From Ypsolopha sequella (Eukaryota; Arthropoda; Insecta; Lepidoptera; Ypsolophidae), in the NCBI GenBank assembly GCA_934047225.1, contig CAKOHE010000043.1, forward strand, positions 247,804-311,803: a stretch of 64,000 nt of DNA. The letters run 5' to 3'. Positions within the stretch are counted from its first letter, which is position 1; each line of letters begins with the position of its first letter. Below, in pieces: positions 62,913 through 64,000 of the stretch. The notes beneath the pieces are model-generated. The model saw only the letters and a program-made list of their open reading frames with translations. It searched no databases and was not told the DNA's origin. The position numbers and the translations under genes are program-made.

Positions 62913-64000
62913 TTATTACATGACGACATAATCTGTTACTAGTTTAATAAATCACTTACAACATCTGCAATAGAGTCATTTAAAAAGAAAAAAATATTCA
63001 ATTAGTCCATTTATCCCACCTTACATAGACTGGGTGCCATTGCAAAACTCTTCGAAAGACTTAAATACCTTAATGATATTTTCCTTTGCAACGTTATAAC
63101 AATGTTTAACAGTACCTCAAAGATTACCCAATATAACTTTGCTGGTCTTTAAAACCTTATGCTCCTTACAGAGATGCATAATTCCCGTGTCTCAGTGACA
63201 AATGAAAGATTTTCTTTGTTATTGTTCAATGTTCATCCCGTTGCATCATCGTGGGATATTTGACGGTAAACGAAAGATGACAACTGACGGGACCCCATGA
63301 GAACTACCTATTTCATATTTGTGGTTTTTGCTACATATTGATTGATTCACCAAGAACTTTGACAAGTGGACGGAGTATGTATAAAGAACGAGTAAAAGCT
63401 TTCAAAATGCGTATGTTGTTCTAAATTAAGTAATTTACATCCTGGTCGCATCGATTCAATACATCAGCGGCTTGCGATTCGACTATGCGACACAGATTTA
63501 AATGAACGTGGAATGTATTATTGTGTATGTAGATCTTAGAGTGGACTGTAGTATGTAGATGCTGGGACGAATGGTTTGTAGAAGCAGAAGCAGAATTAAA
63601 CACCAAGACTTTACTAGGTTGAAGAATACTATATTGAGCAAATAGATACAGAGAGCACACACGTACGGATGGTACCAAATTATAAAATGTTATGTGTCAG
63701 ATAACTGTAAACTGACAAGTCACTGAGTGAGTTGAATGAACTTAAGTTGGTGTTGCCAACATGCTGGGGGGGGGCTTTGAAGCCAAAGAACCAAAATAAA
63801 ATATCAACTAATTGAAAGAGTTACATACATTAACAACCAGCATCTTGGTATTACAAAGCTTATCTTTATTATATAACTTAACATTTGAAGTTTTATTTTT
63901 ACTATTTACTTTTTACAATATTTTGAATGTAATTATATATAAAACACAAAGCAAAACCTGTATCTAACTTTTATTTTTACTTAGAATAACATCTTTGAAT
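62913..64000. other. AT-rich DNA without recognised features
   Basis: No supported gene; a G8 run occurs at about 63765. The 85-codon minus frame at 63421-63678 has no recognisable motif. Confidence 0.5.

Overview
The window looks like transposon-dense chromatin from a moth or butterfly (Lepidoptera). Inference rests on AT-rich DNA between elements, dispersed repeat words I associate with lepidopteran genomes (the 'aaccggtcaagtgcgag ... ggtacggaacc' family, the 'tccactgctggac' family, an 'accgacttgaaaaaaagag' tail), a multi-exon THAP/P-element-type transposase, jockey-clade LINEs and Ty3/gypsy elements. I see no intact host gene. The only recognisable host-derived coding sequence is a decayed fragment of the nonsense-mediated-decay kinase SMG1. 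Such a gene-poor, nested-TE landscape fits heterochromatin or a W chromosome, but the sequence alone cannot decide that.

Layout. 1-2616: satellite/minisatellite with a 40 bp unit made of two 20 bp halves. 2617-4280: promoter, broken gag and protease remnant of a gypsy element. 4281-5400: a Tc1/mariner transposase scrap fused to the SMG1 fragment. 5401-8489: gene-free, with two copies of a dispersed repeat and a MITE scrap. 8490-18886: a young, minus-strand gypsy element (419 bp LTRs differing at about one site, GATA target duplication, CHCC-type gag) whose 3' LTR is split by a full-length jockey-clade LINE (8720-14383, 12 bp target duplication, ORF1 and ORF2 joined by a TAATG stop-start). 19284-21820: a probable Helitron with an extraordinary word structure, a 552 bp internal duplication and a classical hairpin plus CTAG-T 3' end. 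23090-27920: a six-exon P-element-like THAP transposase gene on the minus strand, broken at three points.

27921-38993 holds many foldback/MITE elements, a small two-exon THAP-domain coding region (31675-31961) and LINE fragments. 38994-60733 is a three-level nest: a deleted minus-strand gypsy (A) with a GCCAA-repeat U3; inside its RNase H region a 17.9 kb plus-strand LTR element (B) with unusual 2.6 kb LTRs and no recognisable coding capacity, bounded by a TGCAT duplication; and inside B a full-length plus-strand gypsy (C; identical 233 bp LTRs, CAGT duplication, one 1726-codon gag-pol frame). 60795-64000 holds a foldback, a jockey-type LINE fragment, a tRNA-like repeat and AT-rich DNA.

The order of insertion can be read directly: A before B before C, and the CHCC gypsy before the LINE. 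Several unrelated retroelements here carry a tandem array at or just upstream of their promoter: 40 bp units (possibly) for the first gypsy, 15 bp for the LINE, 5 bp for A, 50 bp for B. That is the most general pattern I see.
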